The notes below the pieces were generated by a model. It saw nothing but the letters and a program-made list of their open reading frames with translations, had not been told where the DNA came from and made no database searches. A program made the translations under genes and the position numbers. A stretch of DNA of 64,000 nucleotides from Holacanthus passer (lineage: Eukaryota; Chordata; Actinopteri; Pomacanthidae): NCBI GenBank assembly GCA_025331565.1, contig JAFREQ010000017.1, forward strand, positions 2,294,001-2,358,000. The letters are read 5' to 3'. Shown piece by piece: positions 26,592 through 38,661 of the stretch. Numbering within the stretch: position 1 is the stretch's first letter; every line of letters starts with the position of its first letter.

Positions 26592-29500
26592 ATGGACATC
26601 AAGCTGGAGACCTTCAGGACGAATGGGAACGATGGAGCAACATGTGTGACTAATGAACAGGTGAGTTCAAGGTTTGTTTACTGCCAAATAACAACAACAA
26701 CAATAATGATATTAATCATAATAATAGAAGAATTCAAAGCGTGATAATAATTAGAAGCATGCTACATCTATACATTTGCTTTTTCCCCTCGTAACAGAGC
26801 TAAAAGATGATTAATCAATCAATTAGCAGAAAATACATCTGCACTTACTATGTTTTCTTTGTCTTATATGATAGTAAGCTATATATGTTTGGACATATTT
26901 CACAATGTCTTATAGCCTGATGAACTAATCACTTAATCAGGAAAATAATCAAGATGTTAATCGATTATGAAAATAATCTTAAGTTGCAGATCAAGACAAG
27001 GACACATAACATACCTCATCATCAGTTTGCGCAAAAACGTCCTTTGTGATGTTCAGTATTTCGCAGTAATATCCCCTGTGTTTGCTCCCAGGTGACAGGT
27101 AATGGAGATGATGCTACAGAGACGGACGGGCTGCTTTCCATACACGTGAGTTCCCATCAAGGTTGTGCTTTTGTGTTTATTGTATTTGGTTATATTCAGG
27201 TTTGCAACACATACTTTCTGTTTAACCTGGATTTTACATTCCTGTGTAAAAGGCTAAAAAAGGGACTCTCTTCTCTGTGGCAACAAGTTGTGTCACTTAG
27301 GTTCAGCACTTTCAGAAGTAAACCGATCAACACGCTGTCCCGAGATGACTTATTCCATTTATAGTAAAAGGAAAGTGACACATAATCTGCTGTCTTTTTG
27401 ACAGATTCCCACTTCCAATGGGGAGACGTTGACCTCTGGCCATGCAGCAGAAAATCAAAGGAATCCTGGAAATACTCCCAGAGAGGTATGAAGACTCTTG
27501 TAAGAATGTTTGAATTTGTTGTTTCTTTGGCATTTCCTCCCACACTTAGAAAAAAGGAAGTGTCACTTATCTGTTACCATGTGATAACTCAGTTATTTTC
27601 TCATCCATCCCCTGGCACCAGAGAAGGCTGTAAAAAACTTCACTGGATACTTTCATATCCAGGATTTTTTTTTTCTTGTCACTTGATGTTTGTCGATAAT
27701 TAAAATAATACGCTCTTAATTTTAAATAATGTTTTTGATGATGATGTTTAAATTATGTCTCTTCAAAGTGATACCCCTCAAACTCGAACCCTCTGTAACC
27801 GTATCTTGACAGAGCTGTTTCATTTTGCTTTTAGAAAAGCACCGTGTGCAGGATAAAGACCGAGCTGAATGAGGTCATCTTCTGGAGAATCAGACTGTGG
27901 ATGATCATCATTTTCATCTTTCTCATCATCTTGATTGTGATTATAACCTCCCTGGCTGTGTGCACGGGTGAGGTTTCATGATGAATGTGTTTTATGTTGA
28001 GTGTTAAATGATGCCACATTTATTAAAGAATAGCTGCATAAACAGAGACGTCAGGTAGAGGTTTAAAATTACTGTAAATGACTTTGATCTGTAACTTTAG
28101 CAATTGATCATACTTTAAAGCACAGATGTAGCAAGGTCATGGCCAACTAAAGGCCCATGTGTAGGTTTTTCAACACCATCGACACATTGTGCAATGAGCC
28201 TATAAACTATATATCAGCAGTATAAATCAATGGAAAGCTACTGATAATGCTATTATTCCAGTGCAGCAGCTGCTTCTCCAGTGTTGACCCATTTTCTCTT
28301 TGAGCAGCGATCCACGTGGACGAGGATGAGAACTTTGACCCTTCATTGTTTAAAGTTCCTCTCTCCTTCAATGGGAGCTTCCAGCTGCCCAACCTGGTCT
28401 TCACAGAGGAGCTTTACACCCTTTCCTCCAATGAAAGCCAAGCACTCGCTGACAACTTTCAGGAAAAGGTTTGGACATTTATGATCTGTATTTCAAATAA
28501 TGTGTTTATCACATGGTTGTATTTATAACTCAGTTTATGTACTAACTGTAGAACGCGCGGGCAAACATTTGTCTTTTGTAAACAGCATTTCTTCCTTTCT
28601 TCTGCTGTTGCATCAGTTGTCTTCTGTAACCACACTTGTATCAACACCGTGAACAGAGAACTGACATGATGCATACAGTATAATGGCTTAATATATGAAA
28701 AGTGGGAGAAAGAAGCACGGGCAGTATGTACAGTAAGACACTACTTGATGGTAAAAGTAGAAGTGAATAGTCATGTTATTAAGCCAAAGGAGTTTTATTT
28801 ACAGTATATATAGCATTTTCATTACTGCTTTACATTAAAACATAAACTATATCGTAACATGTACAAAAGAATATGATAAATAAAAAACAAGAAAGTACAA
28901 CAAAAACAAAATATTTGAAAAAGATCTAAGGGTGTAGCTTTTGCTTCCAGTTCCCATTTGCTAAAACCTTAACCTAAGTTACTCCAAGTTGAACTTTAAC
29001 CCTGTGTTAGAAAATCACATTTCACACTGTAGTAGAACAACTGTATATTTTGTTGGGGTAAACTCCATCACATCCAAGTGAAAAATGCCTTCTCAGCTGA
29101 GACAATAATGTCACCAGCTTCACAAATGAAATGAAAGCACTCTGCAGCTTGTTTTGTCTCTTACAGAGAATTTAAATCGAAAGCCTTCAGCAGCAGAATA
29201 GAGCTCACAGTGAATTGAACATAGGTCAGTATCAGCCTAAAACATTCCTTCCCATTGTTTGTTTCTGCATGTGTGAACCTGCCACACCCAGCTTGCTGAC
29301 CTCTACACATCCTCCCCTGCTCTGGGACGATACTTCTCCAAAGCTGAGATATTTGCTTTCAGGTAAACACACTCAGCAGCTCTGGACTACATCTTTCACC
29401 TCAGCTACATGAAACCACTGGATTTAGTCATATGCACATTTCACAGTAAAAATGTCTTCACAGGAAAATGCGTGAGAACTTCTGTTTTTTTCCCTCCACA

Positions 29501-29688
29501 GAAACGGTTCAGTCATCACTGACTACAGTCTGACATTTCTCATGCCTGAAGAAGGACAGGATCAGCTGAGGAACTTCACTCTGAGCAGGGAGATGGTGTA
29601 CAATGTGTTCAGACAGTTTCTGTACGACCAGGAGACAGATGAGTCCGAGCCGATGTACATTGATCCGGTTTCCCTACACATGTTCTGA
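26592..29688 (+). CDS. c3orf52: TPA-induced transmembrane protein (TTMP/C3orf52) orthologue
   Basis: Single-pass membrane protein; the mammalian protein is an endoplasmic-reticulum-associated partner of lipase H with a poorly defined role. Coding exons: 26592-26660, 27092-27145, 27405-27485, 27835-27967, 28308-28468, 29292-29362, 29502-29688; predicted product 251 aa (human about 217). Residues 1-88 are a hydrophilic, unconserved N-terminal region. Residues about 89-111 form a very hydrophobic helix (RLWMIIIFIFLIILIVII), matching the human CKLWMII block. It is followed directly by the conserved HVDEDEN motif, a LADLYTSSPALGRYFSKAEI segment (human LTDVYSTSPSLSRYF), NxS/T sites in the luminal part, and a C-terminus YIDPVSLHMF (human GLDPTSLLLYE). 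The match at the helix, at VDEDEN and at both downstream exons makes the assignment firm, although general sequence identity is low. Confidence 0.85.
26806..26992. repeat. Degenerate copy of the teleost 'TTAATCGATTA...AGTTGCAG' dispersed repeat
   Basis: In c3orf52 intron 1. Starts with gattaatcaatcaattagcag and ends with ttaatcgattatgaaaataatcttaagttgcag, with a remnant of the internal unit between. This is the pattern of a very common fish non-autonomous element with TTAATCGATTA-rich ends. The same family is at 48584-48892. The name is by memory of pattern, not by database search. Confidence 0.6.
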
Positions 29689-32600
29689 AGACACTAACGA
29701 CACATGTTCGTGAACACGTGAGACGCTAAGCAAACACCTGCAGTAAAGTGTTTGTAGCATATGAGTTGTCAGACTTCTGTGTGATTCTCCCATGAGTCTG
29801 TTGAAATTTTTGCACATGATGCAACTTTACCACAGAAGCTACATGACCACAGTCACACAAACCCATTATGGCTGAGGGTCATATGGAGGATCTGGTTGTG
29901 TGGCTTCTGTTTAACAAACTTTTAAGACTGTTCTTCATTAAATCTATCAGCAGTACAGGACTTGTCAGGTAAAATGGATATCTGCCTACTGACAAACTGA
30001 ATTGAAACAAAAAGCATGGTGTTTTTTTATATGACATACATATTTTTATATTGTATTTGAGATTTTACATCGTATTACAGTGCCTTGTTAAACTGCAAGT
30101 TTACTAAGTGTGAGAGTATTGCTGTAAATGTCAGTGCTGTAAGTATTTATATTAATTCTTTGACTGTCACTGTGATTCATGCATGAACATTTGTACAAAA
30201 CATGTGGCTGAATAAGTGTTTTTAATGAAAATACAAGTGTTTATATTTGCATATCTGTGCCATTATTTTCAATCACCGAACATAATTTGCAAACCAAATC
30301 CGTGGAACGTTCTTAAATCATTTGCTTAGAGAGCAACAAACACAGGAGGAGAAACAGCTTTAAGAACTGTGTAGGAAAATGAGGCTGCTGGATCGTTTTG
30401 TAAGTGGAGGCAATGCATTCACATAAACTATATATTCTGATCCTTACTCTGTTCAGTCAAACATTGAATGCATCACATTTGTTTTGCATCTCTCAGAGAT
30501 TTTGTTTGACGTATACAGCAGGACTCTCCTTAATCTGCTGCGTTTCTAATCATCCCTGTTGAACAGTAGAGGGAGTGCACGTCCCACATGCAAGTGAACA
30601 GTTGCCTTAGTTTTTTTGTCATCACTGAGTCGTGTTAGCAGCAGGTTGTTGCATTTAATAAAGTCAGTGGTGTAAAACATGTTTAACAACTAGAACTGTG
30701 TCAGATAGCAGTTTGTTTCCTGACAATGATCATATCAACACGTCTGTCCTCTAACAAGATTACAACTGTGCATAATGTTTATACTTAACGCAGTCATTTT
30801 TCCATCAGATGGTTTCACTTCAGCTGGTTTCACTTGTAAGATTTCATGGAAAGAGTTGACACTAATTGCTATATACATATTTTTTTTATCAGTTCATTTT
30901 TGTGATAACACATCTGATTAAGGTAATAATCACATAAGATAAAATCTGTATAGCCTATTAAAGAATATTTTTACAGATACTGCATTTAATGTGATTTTGT
31001 TTTTAGTACAATGGACTCTGGAATAATACAATATTGAAATCTGGTATAAACAAATACTAGGTTAGCATAGAAATTATACTTGAATAAAGGTTTTGGGGTT
31101 TTATGCAGCAATAAATTATCATATATTACAGTGCCCAATTTTTTAATTCTTTTTTAAATAATTATACCATAAACAGCTAAGTTTTATTGAGAACCCAATA
31201 TTGGCTTTTCTGATTGGACACAATTAGAATCACTTGAAATGGAAATATTATTGTGTACGACATTTTTAAAAGCACTATATATGAAAGGAAATGCTGATAA
31301 ATTTTCTGCTCTCAAAATACCTTTTCCTGAAGAGAAATATATTTTCACATGTCCTCGCTGCATGACAGTCACGTGCTGGTCAGAAGGTCAGAAGTTTCAA
31401 CAGCGCTTCATCGGTTGAATCCAAGAGATTTCAACAGCTTATTACTGTACATAAAACCAAATCACACCACATGCTCTTTGAAACCCTCAAATATTGCAAA
31501 TGTTTGTTATAAACGAGAATAAACCTGCACATCTCTGTTTATCTTGGACTTATTGATTCAGGCTAGACGACTTTAGTTGACCCAGGCTGCTCTTGTACTG
31601 TATTTAGGGTTATGGAGTGTATTTTCCGCAGGTATCTATCTCTGTTCTGTTAAAGCAAACACTTTTCTTAATCTGTTGGCACCAGTGGGAGATCATGTGC
31701 CGTGGAGCAGGGCAGCAGCATGGATCCTGGTTGTGTATACATATATATCTATATCTGTATATCAGATACCAGCTGCCTCAGCTGTCTGCAGACACTGGTG
31801 GTCTATTTTCTCGATCCTATTTTGAGAATTGTCAATCATCTAAAGCCAGATTTACTATAATTAGGACTCTGAGCTTTGATTGTCTGAGGGGTTTATGCAG
31901 CATTTCATGACTTTCAAGGCCTTATCGTACCCATAATCCTCAGAGGTCAGCCATGGATCAACAGTGCTGGTTAAACATGTATTTATCCACTCTGGGAGGT
32001 GTGCAAAGGTTTTATAGATCTTTATTGACTCAAACTCTGTCACAGATAAAATACTTTTGCCTAATGTATAAATTTAAAAAAAAAAAATCTTTATTTTAAT
32101 GCACCAAACACAAAGTCAGATTCCTTGCATGTGAGAATCTACTCGGCAATAAAACTGATTCTGATCCTGAAATGATTTAATTCTTTGCAAATGGTCGGCA
32201 AGGGAAGAACATTTTATTAAACTTAATGTGCTTTTTATGCATACAGCAAGAAGTATAATGAATAAAATATAAGGACAACAAAACTGACAACCATTGGCGC
32301 TGCAAAAGACTTGACCTGCAAAGAACTGACCATAGACCTGGATCTTATTCTCGGTGCAGTTAGAACATCACGACCTGATGACCTGAGAGGTCTGACTGGA
32401 TGAAGTCAGTGTACTGTGAGTACAGTGTCTCATGTACTGTGAGAGGAAATGCACATTTTTTATTAATTCCTCCATGTATGTGTTTTCTGTCTCCCTGTAG
32501 ATATTAAAATATATATCTACATAGGTACAGTATATTTGACCTTACTAATTTGTCAACATACTAGACTGCAACATGCTAAGAATATACTTTTATTGGACAA

Positions 32601-33641
32601 TCTTCACTTCACTGAGAACTTTAAATAGTGTATTTAACTCTTACTGTATGTATCTCTTGTGTCCTAAATATATTGTTGAATTGTTGCAAACCGGCACAAA
32701 CTTATGCATCATCCCTCAATGAGTTCCCCATGTGTCAGACCTGAACACCAGCAGCCTTTTTACTCCTGTCTTATTCTTGTTATTTAAAAATAATATTGGC
32801 TCCTTTATGTTTTCTTTAAAAAAAAAAAAGGTTAACAAAAGACTCTCAGACAGACATGACAGGCATTTAATACTCATAATCAAAAATAATAGCTTTTTGA
32901 AAAGAATGTATGTTTCACCTGTTTAACATACCTATACTATATATGGCTATATTTATCATAGATAATAAGCATTTTATGTAATATTTCATAAGGGGCTTAA
33001 CGTGTGTTTTGTAGCTCAGAAATATCTCTTAGTCTCTTCATGTTTGAAAAGAGGATAAGTCCGTTCCAGGAGGAATTCCCGTGGTTAATTCCCTGAGGAG
33101 TCCCAGTGGTCTGGGATAACCTCTGTGAGTGGGTGCACAGTAATGTGGGCAGATATAGAGATTTTATTTTCATGCATTAAGACATGTGAGTATGCAGGTG
33201 AGAATACAAAATCCTGGCAGTGATGGAAATACCTCACTCAAGGGCAATAAGAAAACAGAAAATAAAATGAAAGAAGTAAATAAATCCTTGAAGAGAAAAA
33301 TGGGGGGGAAAAAGAAAAAAAAAAGAAACGCAGCTTTGTTCCCAAGCCAAAAGTTCAAACCTGAAGGAACTGCCCTTGATGCACATTCCCAGCTCCCTGG
33401 ATATTATCATCCCACCCTACTTCAGTGATCAAGCATGCACTGTCCTGAGGTTCTTGGAAGACTTCTGCTGTTATCCCATTAAAGGGTTATCTCTCCTTTT
33501 GGCCGTCCCAAGACTTAAAGATTAAGGTGGTCGTCGCATGAGGTTTCAGCCAGACCTGAGCGCCGTACTCACACTTCCCTCTCTGGCTTCAGCTCCGTCG
33601 GTTCTCTGCAGGATCCTGGACCAAATACCTCTGGAGGAATA
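29689..33641. other. Intergenic region between c3orf52 and guca1c-like gene
   Basis: About 4 kb of AT-rich DNA without a supported gene. ATTAAA at 29937-29942 is a possible c3orf52 poly(A) signal. There is a TATA/CTATA-rich run at about 31735-31775, a small direct repeat of tgtactgtgag at about 32408-32442, and A-rich tracts at 32070-32095 and 33290-33330. The last 500 bp presumably contain the guca1c promoter. An AGATTA (33518-33523) fits half of a CRX-type site, which is weak evidence alone. Confidence 0.5.
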
Positions 33642-35408
33642 ATGGGCACCCACTGCTCCAGCCTGGATGATATCCTGGAGGAGGACATGCACCACTGGTA
33701 CACCAAATTCATGAGGGAGTCTCCTTCAGGGCTCATAACACTCTTTGAGCTGAAGGCTATGCTTGAAATGAACGGGATGACAGAGGAGGCCAGCAGCTAT
33801 GTGGACCAGGTCTTCTTCACCTTTGACATGGACGGGGTAAGAAAACACCTGCAACAGATTTCTTCTTCCCTGCCCAGGAAAAAATGGATTTTGAGATTCT
33901 GTTCATCAGTCTGATAATGATTTGCCTGATGAGACATTTACTTGGTGAATTCCTGCTGTGTGCACCTTGTTGAATGAATCTATTGACTTCTCTAGTATCT
34001 TAGTACCAAACTTGATGGTGGAAATCAGAGGCTTGCTGCATTACTTCAAATGGCTTGACGTGACGAGTGTAACATTTTAAAAGGACTATTCAGAGATTAC
34101 ACAGATCTCATTTTAAGAGGGATCAACAGAGTAGAGATCAAGTCTTCACTACTCCGTGACTCCTTTCACAAAGACGAGAATGAAAGGAGCAAAGGTCACA
34201 AATTGTATATTGGAAGTACATGATTTCGTTTATCTGTGAATATCTGCTATAGTTTGAGAATTCAGCCTTGCATAGATTGATAAAATGCTAAATGACATAA
34301 TTCTTAATTTGAAAATCAATAAAATGATGCAAACACATGGATTCATATTCCTTCTCCTTAACTGTATCTTTCATGTGTCTTTTTGCAGGACGGCTATATA
34401 GACTTTGTCGAATACATTGCAGCAATAAGTTTGTTACTGAAAGGAGAAATAAACCAGAAACTGAAGTGGTACTTCAAGTTGTTTGATCAAGATGGAAACG
34501 GGAAAATTGACAAGGAGGAACTTGAGACGATATTTAAGGTATGAAAACATTTTCTTTCATAATCAGAGTTTCACAGAACTAAGGAACTGGGTCGTTCGCA
34601 ATTTCCTGAATCATAAAGCTTAGCTGCTCTTCTTTGAAAGAGTAAAAATGGGTTTAACTGGACATGAACTAGACATGACATCTAATCCAGGGGGCTTCTT
34701 ATCTAACCCCAGGTCTAAATATGGCATTGCGTGTAACCTAATTCACTCACAAAAGAAGTCAAACAGTAATCACCCTACAGATTACATGACACCTTTTCAC
34801 CCTGTCACCATTATATTGATAATTGCACAATTAATTGATAACTGTTTTTAGATTCAGTAATAGGGGTAGAGCCAGCATGCAGTATTTTTAAAAGATTATT
34901 AGTTTTACCTATTACTCACTTATTAAGCCTTACGTCTTGTAGTTAGTTCTTGCACTCAGCAGCTAACTAACTATGTAAACTCTTCTATCAGGCTATTCAA
35001 GATATCACCAGAAGTTACGACATCCCTCCAGAAGAGATTGTGACTCTCATATACGAGAAGATCGATGTCCACGGAGAAGGTGAGGAGCATCACGTTTTCA
35101 ATCCAGGACTAATGACATAATAATTTATCAGCCTTCAACATAACACCAGTATTCTTGGTTAGAAATAATGTCACAATGATTAATGCAGATCTGCGATATA
35201 TTGCATGAATATGAAGCATCAATAAACAGTCTAGTAGCCGTGAACTTTCAACAAATACATGATTTGTTCAGGTGAGCTGACGCTGGAGGAGTTCATCAGT
35301 GGAGCCAGGGAGCATCCAGACATCATGGACATGCTCACCAAGATGATGGATCTAACAAACGTCCTGGAAATCATTATCAGAGGACAACAGAAGAAAGCTA
35401 TAAACTGA
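33642..35408 (+). CDS. guca1c: Guanylate cyclase-activating protein (GCAP3-like, neuronal calcium sensor)
   Basis: Calcium sensor of photoreceptors that activates retinal membrane guanylate cyclases when Ca2+ falls after light. Coding exons: 33642-33836, 34389-34538, 34992-35079, 35272-35408; 189 aa, normal for GCAPs, with the family's exon pattern. MG at the start with Ser at position 6 fits N-myristoylation. EF1 is degenerate (ESPSGLITLFEL), as in all GCAPs. EF2 (DMDGDGYIDFVE, about 62-73) and EF3 (DQDGNGKIDKEE, about 98-109) are canonical. EF4 (DVHGEGELTLEE) has His at loop position 3. The GEINQKLKWYFKLFD block is a GCAP hallmark. Among paralogues (guca1a/b/c/d/e/g), linkage to a C3orf52 orthologue matches human 3q13, where GUCA1C also lies. 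This supports guca1c, but the paralogue symbol is less sure than the family. Confidence 0.85.
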
Positions 35409-37640
35409 ATCACAATCAACAAACTGGATTGTGTGGACCATTGAGATCATTTCTGGTGGATTTTCAGAAAGCAGCAGCGTTGAGAGAAGAGTGTTTGATT
35501 GATGAAGATCTGAGTCCTCTCTCAAACTGCACAGAATGAACTAAAGAACTGACTCAGCAGTCCCATGCAGATATGATCTCTCTGTGTGTTGCCTGAGGGA
35601 GGCAGAGAATTTGTCCTTTTCCCTCTGCTTGTGCTCTCACATTTCTTGCCCCTTCACTTTTGTTAAGGTTTACAACACTGAAACCGGTGATGTGTTTGGA
35701 AAGTCTCAGTGAAGGAAGGCCCATCTGCTTCCAGTTTCCCATTATGGTTCGAGTAGATGGTGCAAAACAAGGTGGAGAAATCACTTTGGGCACTCTTGGT
35801 TTGCGGAACTGTCAGACACAACGTGAAAAGAAGACCACTACCACTTACTAAAATTTATAATTCATAAATATCATTATAAATAATTTCTAATTGAACATAT
35901 TTATTTCACATTTTATTAGTCCTGTTCAAGACAACTGCCGAGGTTTCTTATCAAGCTTCATCACAGAACGCACCACCTTCGCTTCCTATGCCATCTATGC
36001 CATAACTACAGTATTTGGGTGTTAACATGTTAACATATGGTTAACATCTACAACGCTCACTGAGATTGTTTGTTCTTTATTTTGTGTTGCTGTTGTAAAA
36101 TCTACATGAAATTTACACTGTCGCTTGTATAAAACTGGATGGTAACTGAGAATCCATGTAGTGATTGAAGGTAAAAATATTTCACATACAATGTTACGTT
36201 TTACTGTGTTTCACAATAATTAAGGTTACAATGTTGCCTTAAAAATCAATCTAATGTTTTTTGTAAAAAACTGTTTCTTTTCTTTTAAAGAAAACAATCT
36301 TCACACTGACAGTTTACTGTGTAATTCTTCCAATTATGTATGAGTATGTAAGGAGTGAGTCTTTGATGCCGTACAGCGCTATACAGTCAACAAACTGGGT
36401 TATTTTTCCCTCCACAGCAGCAAATAGTGGAGGCTCTGTTAAACACTCAGGAGTGAGAAAAGTTATAAAAGTTACATAACAGAGTTCATAAAAATATAAT
36501 GTCACACCCAGCATGTAGAGGCATTAATGTTTGCTTGTTTAAACACCTGACCACTGAAAGAGCTCAAGGGCGCCATCTGTGTTCAATTCTATGTATGTGC
36601 AGGACAGAGGAATGTAACTTAAACTCTCATGTTTCAACATTGAGGCTTTCAAGCTGAGTTGACACATTTTATGACTTTATCGACTTCTGGTCCAAAGAGA
36701 AGGACAGTTTGAGACTCTGTTCTGTTGAGCAGACCACTGTCAAAAAGCTGAAGTGTTGGTCTGGTCACATTCATCACTCTCTTCTTCACTTTAGCAGCTG
36801 AATTCTTTAATATAAAAACTATTGTTTAGTTGAAAATGGAAGCCAATCCATGGTGTCCAAAACAATCAGACAGTTTCAAACATACTGTCACTGCATGAAA
36901 ACATATTTGAAATGCTACCTGATCAGAGCAGCTATTATAATCTGCACAATAATGTTTGTCTTTTCAAGTAACACAAACTGGTATTTCAGTTCAGGCTGGT
37001 GCTTGGCTCCTCTTCTGAGCCAGTCTGCCAAGGCACAGACTGTCTACAGAGCTTTCATTTCCATTCCTGCAGAAAATACCAGAGCTCATCACACACACGA
37101 AAGAACCTTATGATCATCTGTCATTTAGTTTTGAGGAGAACTGGACCTAGAAGCAAATGTTTGCACCTAGGTCCATCTGGACCCGGTAAGAGTTGGCTTC
37201 CTTATTTTTTATGATTGTATCATCGTACCATGATAAGGTGTAAAATGTCCTTTTAAAGACTAATCATCCAAGTTCTCTTTGTCTTTGCAATACTCTGAGC
37301 AAATAGACAACACAAGAACTGGGAGTCAATCTGTAAGATAAAAATATATATATAGCAAATTTAAACACAGCTGACTTTGGCTGAACATTAAAATTCTTTT
37401 CTTTGAGTCAATATTTGACATCCCTCAGCTCATTTTTGAACTCAGTATCAAACAGTGTTATCCCTTCATACTGAGGACATTCAAACACCATGGTCTGCCT
37501 GGTTAATGATTGGACAGAGATCCATTTTGGTGTACACTGCTCAGACATTATGACCCTGGAGAATTAGCAGATTGGGTAAATCAAATAAAGATAAGGGTTT
37601 GACTCCACATAGCACTCAAAGCGTTCCTAAATGTATCGGA
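35409..37640. other. Intergenic region between guca1c-like gene and thrsp (synteny junction)
   Basis: About 2.2 kb with no gene recognised on either strand; short frames at 36850-37113 and 36999-37214 have no family resemblance. It separates genes whose human orthologues lie on 3q13 from genes whose orthologues lie on 11q14. A core CAGATGGCGCC (minus strand) near 36569-36579 resembles half of a CTCF site. Confidence 0.5.
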
Positions 37641-37657
37641 TGATGCAATTACGTAAT
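37641..37657 (+). promoter_or_regulatory. CARE (ATF4/C/EBP) adjoining a PAR-bZIP/D-box in the thrsp promoter
   Basis: TGATGCAAT (37641-37649) is an exact C/EBP-ATF response element, the type used by ATF4. It overlaps by two bases ATTACGTAAT (37648-37657), a perfect palindromic D-box/PAR-bZIP/NFIL3-type site. Both lie 20-40 bp upstream of the TATA box of thrsp, at promoter-proximal spacing. Function is inferred from motif match. Confidence 0.55.
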
Positions 37658-37679
37658 CATAAACCACCTGTGGCTGTCG

Positions 37680-37685
37680 TATAAA
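37680..37685 (+). promoter_or_regulatory. TATA box of thrsp
   Basis: TATAAA about 100 bp upstream of the thrsp ATG. Transcription would start near 37710, leaving a 5'UTR of about 70 bp. Confidence 0.65.
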
Positions 37686-37781
37686 TTCACCACTGTCTGC
37701 TCTCATGGCTTTGCACTGCACGTTGCTTCCTCCTGTCAGCAACCACAGCTCAGGAACGGTCTACCACATCCAACTGGAACC

Positions 37782-38201
37782 ATGCAGTCTGCCGAGGTCA
37801 AATTCAACAAAAACAGCCTGCTCCTGGCTCTGAGACGATACAGCTCTGCCGTCAGCGACATGGAGCAGACCATCCTCCTGCCGAGCCTGCTGCGAGATGT
37901 GCCCTCTGATGAGGTGTGGGACTGTGATGCAGCAGAGGAGACCTGCAGCGATCTGTATGACGACTACCTGATGTTCAAGGCCATAAGAAACACAGCGGAG
38001 AGCGGCCTGATTCCCCTAGACGACCACAAAGCCAAGAAAAACACTGCACTCAACAAGACCCTGGAGCCTCTCATGGACACAGATCCTGAAGCCGTCTTCC
38101 GCTTCCACCTGAGAGGATTGTTTTCTGTGATGACTGACCTCACCAAGAAGACTCAGAGCCTTACTGAGAAATATATGGACATAATTGGAGTGGCAAATTA
38201 G
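37782..38201 (+). CDS. thrsp: Thyroid hormone responsive Spot14 protein (THRSP/MID1IP1 family)
   Basis: Small regulator of de novo fatty acid synthesis; in mammals THRSP and MID1IP1 modulate acetyl-CoA carboxylase and lipogenic gene expression in liver and fat. One exon, 139 aa, no intron in the coding region, as in the family. Seen: N-terminal NSLLLALRRYSSAVSDMEQ helix (residues about 11-29), the signature ILLPSLLRDVP (about 31-41), YDDYLMFKAIRNTAESGLIP in the centre, and a C-terminal helix FRFHLRGLFSVMTDLTKKTQSLTEKY that carries the heptad pattern used for homo- or heterodimers. Sequence alone is compatible with a mid1ip1/G12 paralogue. The convergent neighbour ndufc2, followed by rab30 and prcp, matches human THRSP linkage on 11q14 and decides the call. 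Start ATG 37782 follows a TATA box by about 100 bp. Confidence 0.88.
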   Translation: MQSAEVKFNKNSLLLALRRYSSAVSDMEQTILLPSLLRDVPSDEVWDCDAAEETCSDLYDDYLMFKAIRNTAESGLIPLDDHKAKKNTALNKTLEPLMDTDPEAVFRFHLRGLFSVMTDLTKKTQSLTEKYMDIIGVAN

Positions 38202-38337
38202 AGAACATGCAAGATATGTGGACATCAAGCAAATATCTGTTGTTTGTAATGTGTATCAATCAGTATCAGGGGAACATCTCATCTCATCTCATCTGTTTAC
38301 ATTCAAAGACCCCAAACCTGTAACTTCATGAATATGG

Positions 38338-38343
38338 AATAAA
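38338..38343 (+). terminator. Poly(A) signal of thrsp
   Basis: AATAAA 137 bp after the thrsp stop; the only canonical hexamer before the convergent ndufc2 gene. Confidence 0.7.
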
Positions 38344-38545
38344 CGTACATTGCCAAAACTCAATTCTATCTCTTCATTTACTAACTGTTATAACTGAAAC
38401 TATGGTTTGGAGATATGGTAAAAATATTGAGGGCAGTGTTCTCTACTTGATTTAGGTGCAAACACACAACCTTGCAGATAGTCATGCTTATTGTTTTGAC
38501 TAAGCAAGAAAGTTTCAGTCAGAAAATGTTGATTTAGGTTTTTTT

Positions 38546-38551
38546 TTTATT
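38546..38551 (-). terminator. Poly(A) signal of ndufc2
   Basis: TTTATT on the + strand is AATAAA on the minus strand, 111 bp downstream of the ndufc2 stop. It lies about 200 bp from the thrsp signal, so the two convergent transcripts end almost back to back. Confidence 0.65.
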
Positions 38552-38661
38552 TAGATATCTATATTTCACACAATAAATGACAGAAAGATTTCACAAAAAG
38601 ATCACTCCAGACACATCGTAGTCCGCAAATGTTCTCTTCCATCTTCACCAGCTGCAGACAC

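Noticed and set aside
33518..33523. CRX-type photoreceptor site (AGATTA) upstream of guca1c
   Set aside because: A six-base half-match is expected by chance in AT-rich DNA; not listed as a regulatory feature.
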